NCBI GenBank assembly: GCA_019671135.1
Contig: JAHRHY010000010.1
Location: 1,860,001 to 1,924,000, forward strand
Direction: 5' to 3'
Source: Linnemannia hyalina
Lineage: Eukaryota > Mortierellomycota > Mortierellomycetes > Mortierellales > Mortierellaceae
Length of the DNA: 64,000 nucleotides
The translations under genes were made by a program, and so were the position numbers. Below, one piece after another: positions 10,080-22,079 of the stretch. Under the pieces are notes generated by a model. It was not told the origin of the DNA. It saw nothing but the letters and a program-made list of their open reading frames with translations, and did not search any database. How positions within the stretch are numbered: position 1 is the first letter of the stretch; each line of letters starts with the position of its first letter.

Positions 10080-12348
10080 AGTTGATTGTGAGTGGTGAAT
10101 GTGTGTGTTGATGGGGTGAAGTGTTGGAGGGTGTTTCCAAACCCTGGGAAAAATTACCGCGCGTCCACGTGACAACAACCCAGAAAGCGAGCCCTGATTG
10201 GCCAATTGATTCGAACAACTGAACGACAAAAACGAGATGGAAAGGGGTGAAGGGAAGGAAGACGATGTTTGTGGTTGTGTTTTGAGTTGGAGTTAGGGAA
10301 AGGAATGGGAAGGTGGTCAATGTAAAGGAGCAAATCAGATTGGTCGATTCGTGGTGCTCAGACGAGCTAACAGCGTATCATTGTGGCGCATGGTCGATCT
10401 ACTGGCCACAAAATCTCGATCTGGAGGAAACATTAGTGCTCTTGTCCGGTTGAAATGCGCCTATTTTTTCTTTCACTTTTGGGCTGAAAAACAAAAACAT
10501 TCATCATCGGGTCGAGTGACAGAAGAAAGTGAGCTCTCGAAAGAGACAGGAGAGACAGGAGAGGCAGAGAGAAGTGGGTTGGGTGCGTCGAGATGGACCC
10601 AATTTTTTTGGTCTCTCCTTCATCCATGTCGTACAAACCAAACAAAAGAGAAAAGAAGAAAAAGCGCGCATTCTACTCCACGACACTGCGGGACAAGAGA
10701 GGAGAAATGGTTCAATCGAGAATTCTTGTCACCTCAATCCCCTGTCTCTTCTTTATTGCATTTTACCCGCAGGGTTTAAAAAGAGTCGAGTGACTCGACT
10801 CGAAACTCATGGTTGAGCGTGAAAGAAACGAACAAGTTGCCCGACGGGTACAATTTCATGCAACCCTGCCCATTCCAGCAGGCTGAGTAGGGCGAGAGAG
10901 TGTGGTACAGCTGCGTAGAAAAATTGGAGAAGCGGGACCTCCTCTCCTCCTCTGACCAAGGAAGGACGAAGGGCACAAGAAAAATGTCCGAACTCAAAAC
11001 GGCGCTGGAAATTTTGGTCGTGTGAGGACAAAAAAAAAGGTGTCAAACGGGAGATGCTTCCTTTTTTCATATCGTCACTTTTATTCTGTGGACCACGGAC
11101 ACACAAAAAAAAACTCGCACACACGCATTCAACCATGTCACTATTATTAATCCTTACCCCAAACAAACAAACAAACAAACAAAGACAAGAAAGATTAGGG
11201 AGTGTTTGTTTAGTGAATGTGTGTGGAATGGGCGACACGGACAGTTGCATGAATGAGATAGAACGAAGGCTAGACAAGCCAATGAAAATAAAGGTAGATT
11301 TATTCAGGCACGGAAGATAGGTCGAGATGGACAGGCCGACTGTGAGATCTTGTTTTTCTGCCTCTCTTTTTCCCTTGGTTCCGTTTGAGTTGAGAAAAAT
11401 AGATCTATTGGAAGGTTGTTCTCTCGCAAAAGGAGAGTGAGAGAGTATTATGAAATGCAAGGGCACGAGAGCGAACATGTATCGATACAAACAAACAAAG
11501 AAAAGAGCGAGAAGGAAGCAGAGATGTATGAAAAATGAAGAAGCAGAGCAGGGAATTGGAGTCGAGACCATTCGCCAGATTATAATGGACAGACATTGGT
11601 TATTTAGCATTGCCATTACCATTGGCCATTAGCGTTGGGTATCAAAGGTATTTCCGATTGCCATTGTTGTTGTTGTTAAGTATCAACAACATAGCATGGA
11701 GAGCAATGTCAGCACGTAAGTTGTAAGCAAACAAGTAAGCATGGCCCATGGGGGACACAGATGGATATACAACATCAGTTGAGAGCGATGAGTCTGATGA
11801 AGCAAGTCGAGTCCACCTCGTTTTTGTATAAAAGGCAAAGTACTGGCGATGGCAACCCTCCTTCCTTCATCCTTTTCACCCACTTTGTTCTCCTTAATCC
11901 TTAATCCTTAATCCCCTTTCCTTTTCTGCGTCCTTTACCTTCTTTACGTTGTTGTTTTTTTCCACTGTCGTTTTCATTCTTTCCTTGCTCAGTTATGTCT
12001 GTTTTCTTTGCTCGTTTGTTTTCTTTATGTCTTTTCTAATACACAACAACTAATAGCATAATAGTAATAGTAACCATTTTTTTTTGGAGTAATAGGTTTC
12101 TTACCGTGTACCCTTTTTTTTTTTTGCTTTGGAAAAAAGTTTCCGTCCCCTCTTGTCCTCCCTCTCTTTACCTTTTTTTCTGCTCCTCCACTTCTTCCCT
12201 TTTCTTTTTCTTTTACCAGTCAGATCTCGCCTTTCTTTCTTTGCATCATCCTTTTTCTTTCAGTACGCTTATTCCTTCCTTTTACTTGCACTAATCTCGC
12301 TCTCATCAACAACCACACTCCATACACACCCACACACACATATACTCC
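10080..12348. other. Intergenic region between CutC and the kinase
   Basis: This should hold both divergent promoters. I see CACGTG at 10166-10171, an aaac(aaac)n run at 11160-11182, and a long pyrimidine-rich stretch from about 11880 to 12350 leading into the kinase ATG. Long minus-strand open frames (about 10807-11622) have biased composition and no family resemblance. No gene is supported. Confidence 0.55.
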
Positions 12349-15300
12349 ATGGACAAATACCAGGTACACCACACACACACACACACACACACATCTCCCC
12401 CCACTTTGCCACCAAATGAGAGAGCAACACAGACTCATGACACCAACTCCAACTGCGTGCCGTCACATTCGTGCCTCTTACTCACCCTTGACCTTTCCTT
12501 TCTCTCTTCACGTCTTGCTCACGCTGTTAGAAAATCGAGAAACTGGGTGAAGGTATACCTTGCCATCCTTCACTTTTCAACATCTCATACGAAAAGAACT
12601 CAAACGTTCTCTTCGAGGCGAATGCTTTCACAAAGAGGAACAAAAACACTCCAGGAATCGGCGCACGGATGAACTTGACGCCAGTGACTCCACTGCACCC
12701 TTTGCCCTGACTGTCGCTGTCAATGAACCAACAAGTCTTCAGTGGACTTTTTCGTCTCCTTCAGGAATGAACAGAACTAGCTAGATCACTCTCCTTTCAG
12801 GATCATATGACACACAGCGTCAAAAGTCCATTCGAATCCCTTTCTCTTTTCTCGGCGAGGTGTACTGGATGCACCATCTCGCATAACTGATCCCGAGGAC
12901 GACACGACAAAAAGGAAACACTCAAAACCCCTGCAGTTTACGCCTCGTCTTCTTTACCCTTTTTTTCAGGCCACTGGAGCACTTATATTTTTCTTCTCTC
13001 GTACTGCAGGTATACATTTGTTTACCGATCCCTTCCTCATTAACGTTTGACTCAATTCCACCCCTTTAGGCACCTATGGTATCGTCTACAAGGCCCAAAA
13101 CAGGGAAACGAACGATGTCGTTGCCCTCAAACGCATTCGTCTGGACAATGAGGAAGAAGGAGTATGTCTCTCTGCTTCACAGTAATGGCATCTTTCAATT
13201 GCATTCCATGTTGACAGCACCAAAGAACTAACGTAGTATCTTTGTTTATAACCCCTTTGATGTCAATAGGTTCCCTGTACAGCTATCCGTGAGATCTCAC
13301 TTCTCAAGGAACTCAAACAACCCAACATTGTCAGGTGAGTTGCCGAGCGCACAAGCATCAGAGGGCCGAGAGCGAACGATCAAAGCAAAGAAAAAGGATA
13401 GAGGCCATGGCGGTCGTACTGTTGACCCAATTGACGGGATGCGCCTTGTTGTCTTTTCTATTGTGGATGGTTGTACATGTCTGGACAACGCTTGGTCATC
13501 CGCGATCGTTTCACTCACACGCCACCTCTAATTTCTCTTTTCGTTTGTTGACATTTTTTTTGCACGATAGATTGTACGATGTACTGCACACAGAAAAGAA
13601 GCTTACCCTGGTCTTTGAGTTTCTCGACTCTGACTTAAAAAAGTTCCTCGACACATACAGTGGTGACATTGACGTGCTGACGATAAAGGTACCAACCACT
13701 ACGCGTGAATCAACTTGATTACACTGAACACTAAAGAGCAAAATCAGTTGCATTCAACTGAGACTCTATACTAACATATGTATTCCTAATGTCTCCTATA
13801 GCAACTAATGTATCAATTGATGAAGGGAATCGCATACTGCCACGAACACCGAGTCCTGCATCGAGTACGTATCATATCACGACATTGAGCAAGGGATGGA
13901 CATGCTAATCGATCTGAGCATTTTTTTGGTAACATCTTGAGATGCAGAGATTAACCTCCCGCCTTATATGAACCCATGTCTCTCCAAAATAGGATTTGAA
14001 GCCTCAGAACCTGTTGATCAACAAGAAGGGCGACCTCAAACTGGGGGATTTTGGACTCGCACGAGCATTCGGCATCCCTGTCAGGAGTTACTCGCATGAG
14101 GTATGAAAAAGATAGCAGCAGCAACACACATTAGCATGCAGGAGACCCTCCCTCCTCTTCTGGTTTGCTCACTATTTTATGGGGTAAAAAATCGAGGACG
14201 GCGCTTTTCACGACTTCTGGGCCGATTCCTCACACTCGCCCGACCATGCTGCTCATGTCTGGGAGTAATAATCATGGAGAGAAAGGAGCATGATATAAGA
14301 AAAAAAGGCAGAGCGTGCGACTTGGTCAATTGGATGGACATGATACGATCTGCATATTTGTTTACCAACTCGAAATTGGACAAGCATGCATTTTTTTTCG
14401 TGCCTTCAGGAAAAATGTCAAGACAAACTACAACAACAACAAAACAACAAAACACTATGAGGAAACTAACATGCGTGCCTTTTCGATTTTTTTTTTGATG
14501 GGTCAAAATATTTTTAGGTTGTGACGCTGTGGTACAGAGCACCGGATGTGTTGATGGGCTCGAAGCAGTATTCGACTTCCATCGATATCTGGTCTGCAGG
14601 ATGTATCTTTGCCGAGATGGCCTCGGGAAGGCCACTGTTCCCTGGATCATCGGTCAAGGACCAATTGCTCAAGATCTTCAAGATCCTCGGAACCCCCACA
14701 GAAGAATCTTGGCCCGGCGTGTCCAAGTTACCAGAATATCGCCCCGATTTCCCGACCTATAGTCCGATCCCCCTCGAGAACCTCGTCCCAAAACTTGATG
14801 CTGCCGGTATCGATCTTCTCTCTGTAAGTCTTCATTGTTCAATGAGTATATGAGAGCGCATCGCACTCCGACAACCACAATCGATGGGGATGCGATGTCC
14901 AGTTGGTATTACAGTTTTCAGGACAGCAGGATTCAGCAGGATTCAACAGGGTGCGACGACAACAGACATTGGCATACACATGCCCATCGTCTGTCGTCGT
15001 CGCTTTTTGAGCACAGGACTTCCTCGCGTTGGGGTTAAGGATAGACCAGGAAAGCAGAGGGAGAGCAGGATGAAGGAAATCGATCGCAATCGAGTGTATG
15101 CGTTTTGTGAGTGGGTGTGTGTGGGTGCGTGAAAAAGACAGGGGGTTGTGCGAGCGATGGCGCATAACAATGAAGGCGATAACAGGCGAACAATAACAAT
15201 GACAGCATGGATAAGGGTGGGCGATGGCTCGTGAGGACGACCACTGGACAAAAACCGACACGAGCAGCCAACGCTATGGCAGGGATGAAAGAGAGCGAGG

Positions 15301-16048
15301 AATTGAGAGAGCAGGATGGCCACTGTAAAAGAGGATATTTATGCGAGGCAAACACACCTCTGGACAGGACAACCACACTGTGCAAGGACTGAGCAAGCAC
15401 AGAGCAAAAGAATTGAGCAAAGGCCTAAGCAAGGCAGGATATGACAAGCAAGGCAGAGATTATCATGGCATGAGGCTTGCGTCTTGCGTCTTGGTGGACT
15501 AAGCCAGAGAGGGGGAGTTTGGTCGTGTTGGTTTTTTGTTGTTGCGTTGGTTGGCTGATTGGACATGCGGTTCTGCCAGGAAGAGTGGTGGTGCGTGTGT
15601 TGGATTGCGCTTTATTGAGGTTTCTTTGTTTTCATTTCTCTCTCCATATTTTATTTGTGAGCGAAATGTTGGAGAAGAGCAGCCAGAGCAGAAGGAACGT
15701 GGATGGAATTCTTGGAGGAGAAGCAATACGCGACACTGATCTCATTTCCATCCTTTCCATTTTTTTTATTGATTTTTCCTGCTTTGTGAACCACCCCTAA
15801 CATTACTTTTATTCTTGATCTTGTTTATAGCGCCTTGTAACATACAACCCAGACAGGAGGATATTTGCTGACGCAGCGCTCGCTCGTACGTGTCTTGCAT
15901 TCAGCCTTGTAATGGACCTTGTTATTTAATACTTTGGCGCTTCTTTTTCCTCACTGACTAACGATGGCATTCATTTTTATTTATTTTTTTGATATTAGAT
16001 CCTTACTTCGACGAGATCCGCCGACGCGAAGGAGCAAGTGGACAATAA
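12349..16048 (+). CDS. Cyclin-dependent kinase, CDK5/Pho85 type with a PCTAIRE helix, 10 exons
   Basis: Exons 12349-12363, 12531-12552, 13070-13161, 13270-13334, 13571-13688, 13802-13864, 13993-14100, 14518-14823, 15831-15885 and 15999-16048 join into 297 residues (CDK5 292, yeast Pho85 305). Seen: glycine loop [11 protein letters not shown] (T14/Y15), K33, the cyclin-binding helix [18 protein letters not shown] (45-51 = PCTAIRE), [31 protein letters not shown] and [14 protein letters not shown]. The activation loop has Ser-His-Glu where CDK2 has its activating Thr, as in CDK5 and Pho85, which need no T-loop phosphorylation. Most of the body matches Pho85/CDK5 more than CDK16-18, but the helix carries Cys where Pho85 has PSTAIRE and CDK5 PSSALRE. 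It probably binds Pcl/p35-type cyclins. It is convergent with a PHO8-like phosphatase. Confidence 0.95.
12370..12392 (+). repeat. (CA)n microsatellite in kinase intron 1
   Basis: A run of about 11 CA units lies a few bases downstream of the first 5' splice site (gtacac). Length changes would move the donor context but not the coding sequence. Confidence 0.85.
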
Positions 16049-16562
16049 TAAGCAAGGGAACGTAGGATGAACAAATACAAAAATATCCAAGCGACACGTT
16101 CCACATCCTCCCATCCCCTTCCTTTTTCCTCGCTTTCGCATGTATACCAGACTCATCACTCTCGCTCTCACCCTCTCTTCTATCCTCGCTCCTCCTCCCT
16201 CCTCGCACAAAAAAACATTAAAAGCTGGTCGATCTTCCTTTCACGTTCTGATTTCATCTGTGCAAACTGCTGTGATAGATACATTTACTGAAGTAAGTAA
16301 TGGCCGTAGATGTTAACGAGATATGAGTGGGATCGAACTGATGGACTCTTGACCAAGGAGTCGGATTTTTTTTACTGTCCAGATTTTTGGTGCCGAGTAT
16401 GGCGCGTGAAGAACTGGGGCTCCTTAGGCTGGTACCACTTCTGCGCGCTCCTACGTTTCATTTTCAAATTTGTATGTGTGAGCAAATTCCTTGCAACAAA
16501 AGAGCATCATGGGACAGAAAGCCAAAAAAAAAAAAAAAAAAAAAAATGAGAAGATGAAGGAC

Positions 16563-18840
16563 TTACTTTTGGAGCTTGCGGGTGATATAAGAGAGATCGA
16601 CCTTCAAGTAATCCGCCATGGTCACTCCAATCTCCGTGTTCTCGTGGTTCCCCGACAGCTTTCCATACCCATCTCCCGTCGCATACAAATTCACATCGAC
16701 CCCCGTATGCCCCAATGTCGTCCACCCCAGATTGGCGCGCCGACTGATCGCATGGCCCAAGAAGGGCAAGACCTTCAAGTAGTCCGGATCCTTGTTCGCC
16801 AGGTACGCAATCTCCTCTGGCTTCGGGTCCGTGATCCCGAGTCCCTTGTCCAAGATCTGGGTCTTGACGAACTGTTCGCGGTCCTTCTGGGTATGGCCAG
16901 CGCTGCCAGGTTGGTTGTTGTACGCAAAAAGCTGGAGGGTGAGAGCTTCAGTTGACGCCGTGGCACGGTCAATGACCTCAGGCTTCCAGAGGTAATCCGG
17001 GTAAGTATCCGGGTCATCCTGGTACCCAAGCGTGAACCCTCCAGTCTCATGGTCAGAGGTCGAGATAACCAAGGTATCTGGGTTATCACGGACAAACTTC
17101 TGGACTACCTTAACAGTCTCATGATACTGCAAGATCTCATACGCATGCGACACAGGGTCGTTATTATGCGCGCCCATATCAATCCGACTGCCCTCAATCA
17201 TCAGAAAGAACCCCTGGTTGGAATTCTTCTGGCCCGTGAGCATCGCCAGGGCGGCTATGGTCATCTCTTTCAACGACGGCTCCTTCTCGTTATCTCTATC
17301 AATCTCATAATTCATATGATCCAGATGAAACAACCCCATCGCCGGTAAGGGTAACGTGTCCCCGTTCTTCCCCGTTAGCGCCAAGAGATCGTCCTTGCTC
17401 TCCATAACATACTTCCACCCATAGATCTCCTTAGCCTCCTTGATCAGATCCCTCCCATCTGTCCTACACGATCCTTTGGTCGTGTTCGGCAAGAAGAAGC
17501 ACCTCCCTCCACCCATCATCAGATCCACTTGTCGCAGGAGCGGGTAATCTCCAATCTGTTGCTCTGCAATCTCAGACTCCATGTCGCGGTGGATGACGTG
17601 GGCCGAGAAGGAGGCGGGAGTGGCGTGGGTGATCCTGGAGGTGACGACGAGGCCGGTTAGCATGCCTAGGTCCTTGGCTGCTTCCAGGATTGTACCGCAT
17701 GGGTTTCCCATTGGATCGACTATGTTTTCAGGGGTGTGTGTTTGTGGACATATATGCGTTGGTTAGGGGGAACACATGAAGTGAGATGTTGCGAACGCAT
17801 GAATAACACAACACACAGTCAACAAGGGGCATGTTTCCTTTGGCGGGACTATTTTCTTGTGGGAAAAATATCTTTGCCACCCTCTGCGGGAAAACAACAA
17901 CAACAACAACAACGATTCTCAAGGCCCAACTCATGCTTATCCTATTCGCCATGTCTCTACTTTTTCACACAAAATAGAACACATCCTTACCTCCAATGGC
18001 GCCGTTAAAGGTCTTTATAGCACAAGCGAAGGCGGTGGCACCAGCAGCAGAGTCAGTAACAAGCGAGTCGCTACTCCGGGTCCGCGAAGCACCAATCAAC
18101 ATCTCGTCCAAGGATGTGAGTTTGTCCTCGGTGAGGTTATTCTTGTACTGGTAGAAGGATCGTCCGTAGGTCTGGGATGCGGGTCCGAACCCGTCCGACA
18201 CCATCATGATCACATTACGACTCCTCCCTATTCAATGGTAAGGTTAAGGAAACGTGCAAAATGTTCGTCAGGATGATTGTCTATAGGGGGGAGGTGGGGA
18301 GGGGTCCAATTGCAAAAAGGAAAGGGACCACGTTCTTGAAGGGTAAAATACTGCCCAACGACTTACCGAGGGACATTTTGGCAAAGTAAAAGGTGATGGT
18401 GACGGCAGACGAGGTCAACACGATCGCCAAACCCAGGCATAAGATCATACGTGCTCGCTCCTAAGGCCATATACATATGAAAAGAATAACGGTTAGCGTC
18501 AATTGAAATATTAGACAAGTCATAATGTCAACAAGAACGACACTTGTCGACAATCGCTACCAGAGAGAATGAGCAGAAAGAAGTTGGGTGAGGTCATTTA
18601 CCCTGCGGATGTGCTTGGCCTCCTCTTTCCTCAACAGCTCGCGCTCCTCTAAATGCACATAAGGAACAAAAAGTTATATGTCCAGTCAGTGCTTTGTTTC
18701 TTTCATTGCATTCCTCCGAGAAGTTTTGTCCAAAGTGCGAAGAAGGTGAATTGATTGCATGTGTAAAAAAGCTAACCGTCATCAAACTCATCTAGGGGGT
18801 TCTCGTTGGCGAGGAGTGGTGCAGTCTCTCGTCGCGCCAT
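16563..18840 (-). CDS. PHO8: Vacuolar-type membrane alkaline phosphatase, 5 exons
   Basis: Exons 18840-18777, 18648-18602, 18460-18367, 18227-17991 and 17719-16563 give 532 residues (yeast Pho8: 566). A short cytosolic N-terminus is followed by one membrane segment (about 42-63, MILCLGLAIVLTSSAVTITF), so it is a type II protein like Pho8. Catalytic elements are intact: metal ligand D80 in MMVSDGFG, nucleophile S128 in VTDSAAGATAF, THATPASFSAH, ISTSDHETGGFT and LGHTGVDVN. It hydrolyses phosphate monoesters, probably in the vacuole lumen. The frame ends at a TAA that lies inside a perfect donor word (AAAA-GTAAGT, 16566-16561 on the minus strand), so a further small 3' exon cannot be excluded. 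The preceding GNHENTEIGVTMADYLKVDL is where family members usually end. Confidence 0.94.
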
Positions 18841-19290
18841 TGTGTTTGCTGCTGCTGTTGTTTGTGGTTAAAAGAGAGGAGGAGAAGGGAAGGTGGGCAG
18901 GAGGTGTGCGGGAAAAGAAGGTGTTCTTTTGAAAGAAAAAAAAAGCACATCAATGCGCCCAAGATACTCTCAGCACCCCTTAACCCTGATTCCAACATAT
19001 TGAGAACAAGAAGAAAAAGCACGCGTCGTGCTCAAGAAACGTAGCTGACCATGGACATACTGTGCTTGGACCTGCTACTTCCATTCTCAACATCAACGGT
19101 CTTTCTCTAGTCTTTCTCAGAACCGCTTAGTAAATCAAAATGAGCCCAGTTTTTGCGTTTTCTATTTATTTACAATCGTTGTTTCTTTGGAGTCAAACGA
19201 CGAGGGTTACCGTCGCCGACGGTAGACGCGTTTGTTCCGCATCAAAGAGGTCGTACAAGCCATAGCGCCGACAAGCTTTAGCAGCTTTGT
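18841..19290. other. Intergenic region 5' of the alkaline phosphatase
   Basis: It contains a CAA/CTG-type short repeat just upstream of the phosphatase ATG and otherwise ordinary sequence. The minus-strand stretch 19262-19205 reads as a possible extra exon (ending TRLPSATVTLVV and a stop) for the acidic gene upstream, behind a tttctag acceptor. Confidence 0.4.
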
Positions 19291-19686
19291 CTAGAAATTA
19301 TGTCCCTGGGGCGAGGCAAGATCGTACTCGCTATGATACCCGTCCGACACTGCTTCCCAACTCCGAGGCACGAATTCCGCATCGTCACCATTATCATCGT
19401 CTTCCTCCTCGCCTTCTCCGCCTTTCTGATCCTCTCCTGCCACCACTTCCTCGTACACCATCTCATCGTCCCTCGCTACTTCCTGATATTCCTCCCCATC
19501 CTCGTTTCCTAAATCCTGCTGTCGCTCCACCCGACGCTCTTCTTTCTCCCTCAGAATACTCTCCTGTGGATCTGGCCTTTGGTGCTCGTGGAGGTAGTAG
19601 CTTGTCTCTGAAACTTCCGACAAGTCTTCTTCATCTTGTTCTTCTTGTTTCTCGTACTCCTCATCCACCAAGACCATTACTGTCAT
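19291..19686 (-). CDS. Hypothetical acidic, low-complexity protein
   Basis: From the ATG at 19686 the frame gives 131 residues to TAG at 19291. It is rich in Glu, Asp and Gln, with runs such as YEKQEEQDEEDLSEVSE and GEGEEEDDDNGDDAE. It ends in a less biased tail containing SWEAVSDGYHSEYDLASP. The open frame continues upstream to 19800 with a Pro/Gln stretch but without an ATG, so a 5' exon may exist behind a ctccaag acceptor near 19801. No domain is recognised. Composition alone could keep such a frame open, but the mixed tail argues for coding. It lies head-to-tail with the F-box gene upstream. Confidence 0.42.
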   Translation of the reverse strand: MTVMVLVDEEYEKQEEQDEEDLSEVSETSYYLHEHQRPDPQESILREKEERRVERQQDLGNEDGEEYQEVARDDEMVYEEVVAGEDQKGGEGEEEDDDNGDDAEFVPRSWEAVSDGYHSEYDLASPQGHNF

Positions 19687-20015
19687 GGGCGAGGCAGGGA
19701 GTAGGGGCTGGGGCTGAGGCTGCGATTGAGGTTGAGCCTGGAGCCGAGGCCGAATATTCGATAGCGTCGCCGATATTGGTGCTGGATTCGAATGTGGCAA
19801 CTTGGAGGTGGAGGGAAGGGGTGTGAAGTGTTATGGCGGCGAAAATAACAAGAGGACAAGAAGAAGGAAAGAGAATGGGAAAGGGAATGATTTCAGATAG
19901 GACCGAAAAGGGCGCGTTGAAACACTTGACGCGGATTATGCTTTCCTTCGTTGTTATGACAGCGACCATCACACCTCGAACAAATATCGTGCACAAGCAA
20001 ATAAATTGAATGCGT

Positions 20016-21617
20016 TTATTGACTAACACTAACAAAAGGCGTCTTCTCGAATCGCTGGTTATTCAGGTCGATGATTTTGATCGCCGGCAACGTTCCTACA
20101 GCCTCAGACACCATAATCTTGAGCGTATCCGTAGGAGCCACCAAATCCCCACGATTTTTGTTCTCGCTGCGACACCATCCTGGCAAAAGTTCGGATGGAG
20201 GAGTAGAGGTCGTACCACCAGGAACATCAAGTTCTGTCTCCAATCCTTCTTGTTCCTCATCCTGGGGTTCGTTGTCACTCTCATCCGGTCCAGCAAACGG
20301 GAACCCAACCAAGGTCAACCACTCCAGAGTCCGGCACGCCTTCAATCCTTTCAAAAGAATCGACGCGTGGTGCTCCTTGCACAGCCTGCTGTCGTTGTAC
20401 ATCGAAAACTCCCGAAGTCGAGTACACTTCTCCAGAACCTTGCTCACATTCTCGAACGAGTGAACAATGTTATGATAGTCGCTGAGGCTCACGTCCAAGA
20501 TCTCGAGTCCATTACGGTGCTTGACCAGGGCATCCGCCAGCTTCGCATCAAACTCCCATCGGTTTAACTCAAGATGAACCAAGTTCCCGGGCGCACATGC
20601 TCCTGCGATGAACGAAATTCCGTCATATCCAGGCATCGGAACTCTGCCACTGTCGAACGCCGGCATCATATTTAGGATCGATCGCAAGTTGGGACAGGTC
20701 TCCTTCAGGTTCTTACCCAATCGCATACCAAGCTCGTTGTCAACAAATCCAATCTTGAGCGTTTCCAGTGCTGGGAACGACCGGACCAGGTTACAGACTG
20801 TGCTTCTGCTTGTGTCGCTCCACTTAACCAACAGGTGAAGCGTCTTGACCTTGGGTAACAACAGTGACCGTCCTTGGATGAGCTCAACAGCTTCAGCCTG
20901 CTCCTCGTCCGTCAACAAATCCAGAGACGATGGGTCCAGTCCGTTCCACTGTTCGTTCATATGTGGTGTCCTGAGTACAATAGACCACTCCCCCAACTCG
21001 ACTTCCTCCAGTGTATTGGCGTTGTTGTGCAGGATATGGTGCAAGTAGACAGGGTTGATAGCCCACCCCTTCAGTCCTAGATACCTCAGCTGCCGAAGCG
21101 GAAAAAGCACCCTCAGGTCCTCAGGCTCGTTCAAGAACTTGATATACCGCTTCCACCTCATAAGCTGCAACCCAGGGTTGGCCCGAATCAGCTGCCCTGC
21201 ATTCGTAACATCAACGCCGTGAGAAAGCCTGAGTTCCCGAAGCCGAGTACACGCGAGTTGAAGCTGGTTCAGACTGTACAAGTCGTGAGGTTCATACCGA
21301 GACAAGTCGAGATAGCGAATATGGATACTGTGCTTTGTGAAAACATCCGCAGCAACGTCCCGAAACCGGCAGAGGGTGCCTCGGTAGGAGGAGCTGAGGT
21401 ATTTCTGGGATCGGTCGTAAGGGTAGGCGCAGACGTTCCAGAGGAGCGGGGTGAGGGTGGTGTAGAAGAGTCGGTTGACTGAAAGGGCGGCGACGAGGTC
21501 CTTTGGTTTGAAGAGCCAGACGACGACGTCATAGCGTTGTTCACGGGGCACCCACAGAGGGATGTTTTTCCCGACGATGAGGACGATCTCTGGAAGGGAG
21601 AGTGGATGAGTCTCCAT
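20016..21617 (-). CDS. F-box/LRR-like protein, intronless
   Basis: This is a single frame of 533 residues starting METHPLSLPEIVLIVG. The N-terminal ~50 residues form an F-box-like segment (LPEIVL... KPKDLVAALSVNRLFYTTLTPLLW), followed by degenerate leucine-rich units such as LREFSMY, LEILDVSL and FPALETLKIGF and by CPNLRSILNM. Such proteins normally bind Skp1 through the F-box and a substrate through the LRR part of an SCF ubiquitin ligase; the target is unknown. It ends with AVGTLPAIKIIDLNNQRFEK, a tail shared with its paralog at 29294-30934 and with the decayed copy just upstream. Confidence 0.88.
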   Translation of the reverse strand: METHPLSLPEIVLIVGKNIPLWVPREQRYDVVVWLFKPKDLVAALSVNRLFYTTLTPLLWNVCAYPYDRSQKYLSSSYRGTLCRFRDVAADVFTKHSIHIRYLDLSRYEPHDLYSLNQLQLACTRLRELRLSHGVDVTNAGQLIRANPGLQLMRWKRYIKFLNEPEDLRVLFPLRQLRYLGLKGWAINPVYLHHILHNNANTLEEVELGEWSIVLRTPHMNEQWNGLDPSSLDLLTDEEQAEAVELIQGRSLLLPKVKTLHLLVKWSDTSRSTVCNLVRSFPALETLKIGFVDNELGMRLGKNLKETCPNLRSILNMMPAFDSGRVPMPGYDGISFIAGACAPGNLVHLELNRWEFDAKLADALVKHRNGLEILDVSLSDYHNIVHSFENVSKVLEKCTRLREFSMYNDSRLCKEHHASILLKGLKACRTLEWLTLVGFPFAGPDESDNEPQDEEQEGLETELDVPGGTTSTPPSELLPGWCRSENKNRGDLVAPTDTLKIMVSEAVGTLPAIKIIDLNNQRFEKTPFVSVSQ

Positions 21618-22079
21618 GGTGGTTGGAATGAGAGGTGAGGAGAAGGTGATGTAGGTTGGTGAGGGCTACAGTGGAAGTTGAGTGAAAGAAAAGCAGGACT
21701 TCACTCTCCCCGCTCTCTTTCTATTCGTTAATCGCCCCTACCCCCTAATTCTCCATTGCATTTTTCAATGCAAATTGCCTTTCACTGCGATCGTTGTTTT
21801 ATTTTTTTATCAGCGAGAATTGGCCTTTTGTTGACCGTCAATCGTCTCTTCATGCTTCAGGGTGAGATAGAAGAGCACCATTATCTTCGGAACGACCCAA
21901 CTACCATCCTTTTTTTCCGCCCTTCGTGTCAAATGAACTCTCACATCATTTGTGCACGCGAGACGGACACATTCAAGGGGTCACCAGACATGTGACTCTC
22001 GTTTGTACTAACTTTGCGCATGGGCCATTTTCTCTCCAATCCAAAAGCTCATCTTGTCAAAGATGTTCACGACAATGGT
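21618..22079. other. Intergenic region
   Basis: No gene is seen. This is the likely promoter of the intact F-box gene below it, and it is AT-richer than the neighbouring genes. Confidence 0.5.

Noticed and set aside
10807..11622. 271-codon minus-strand open frame in the CutC-kinase intergenic region
   Set aside because: Composition is Phe/Leu/Ser/Cys from CT-rich DNA. There are no domain words, and it overlaps likely promoter sequence.
12220..12466. Cys/Val-rich minus-strand frames over the CA repeat
   Set aside because: They are translations of a (CA)n microsatellite and the kinase leader.
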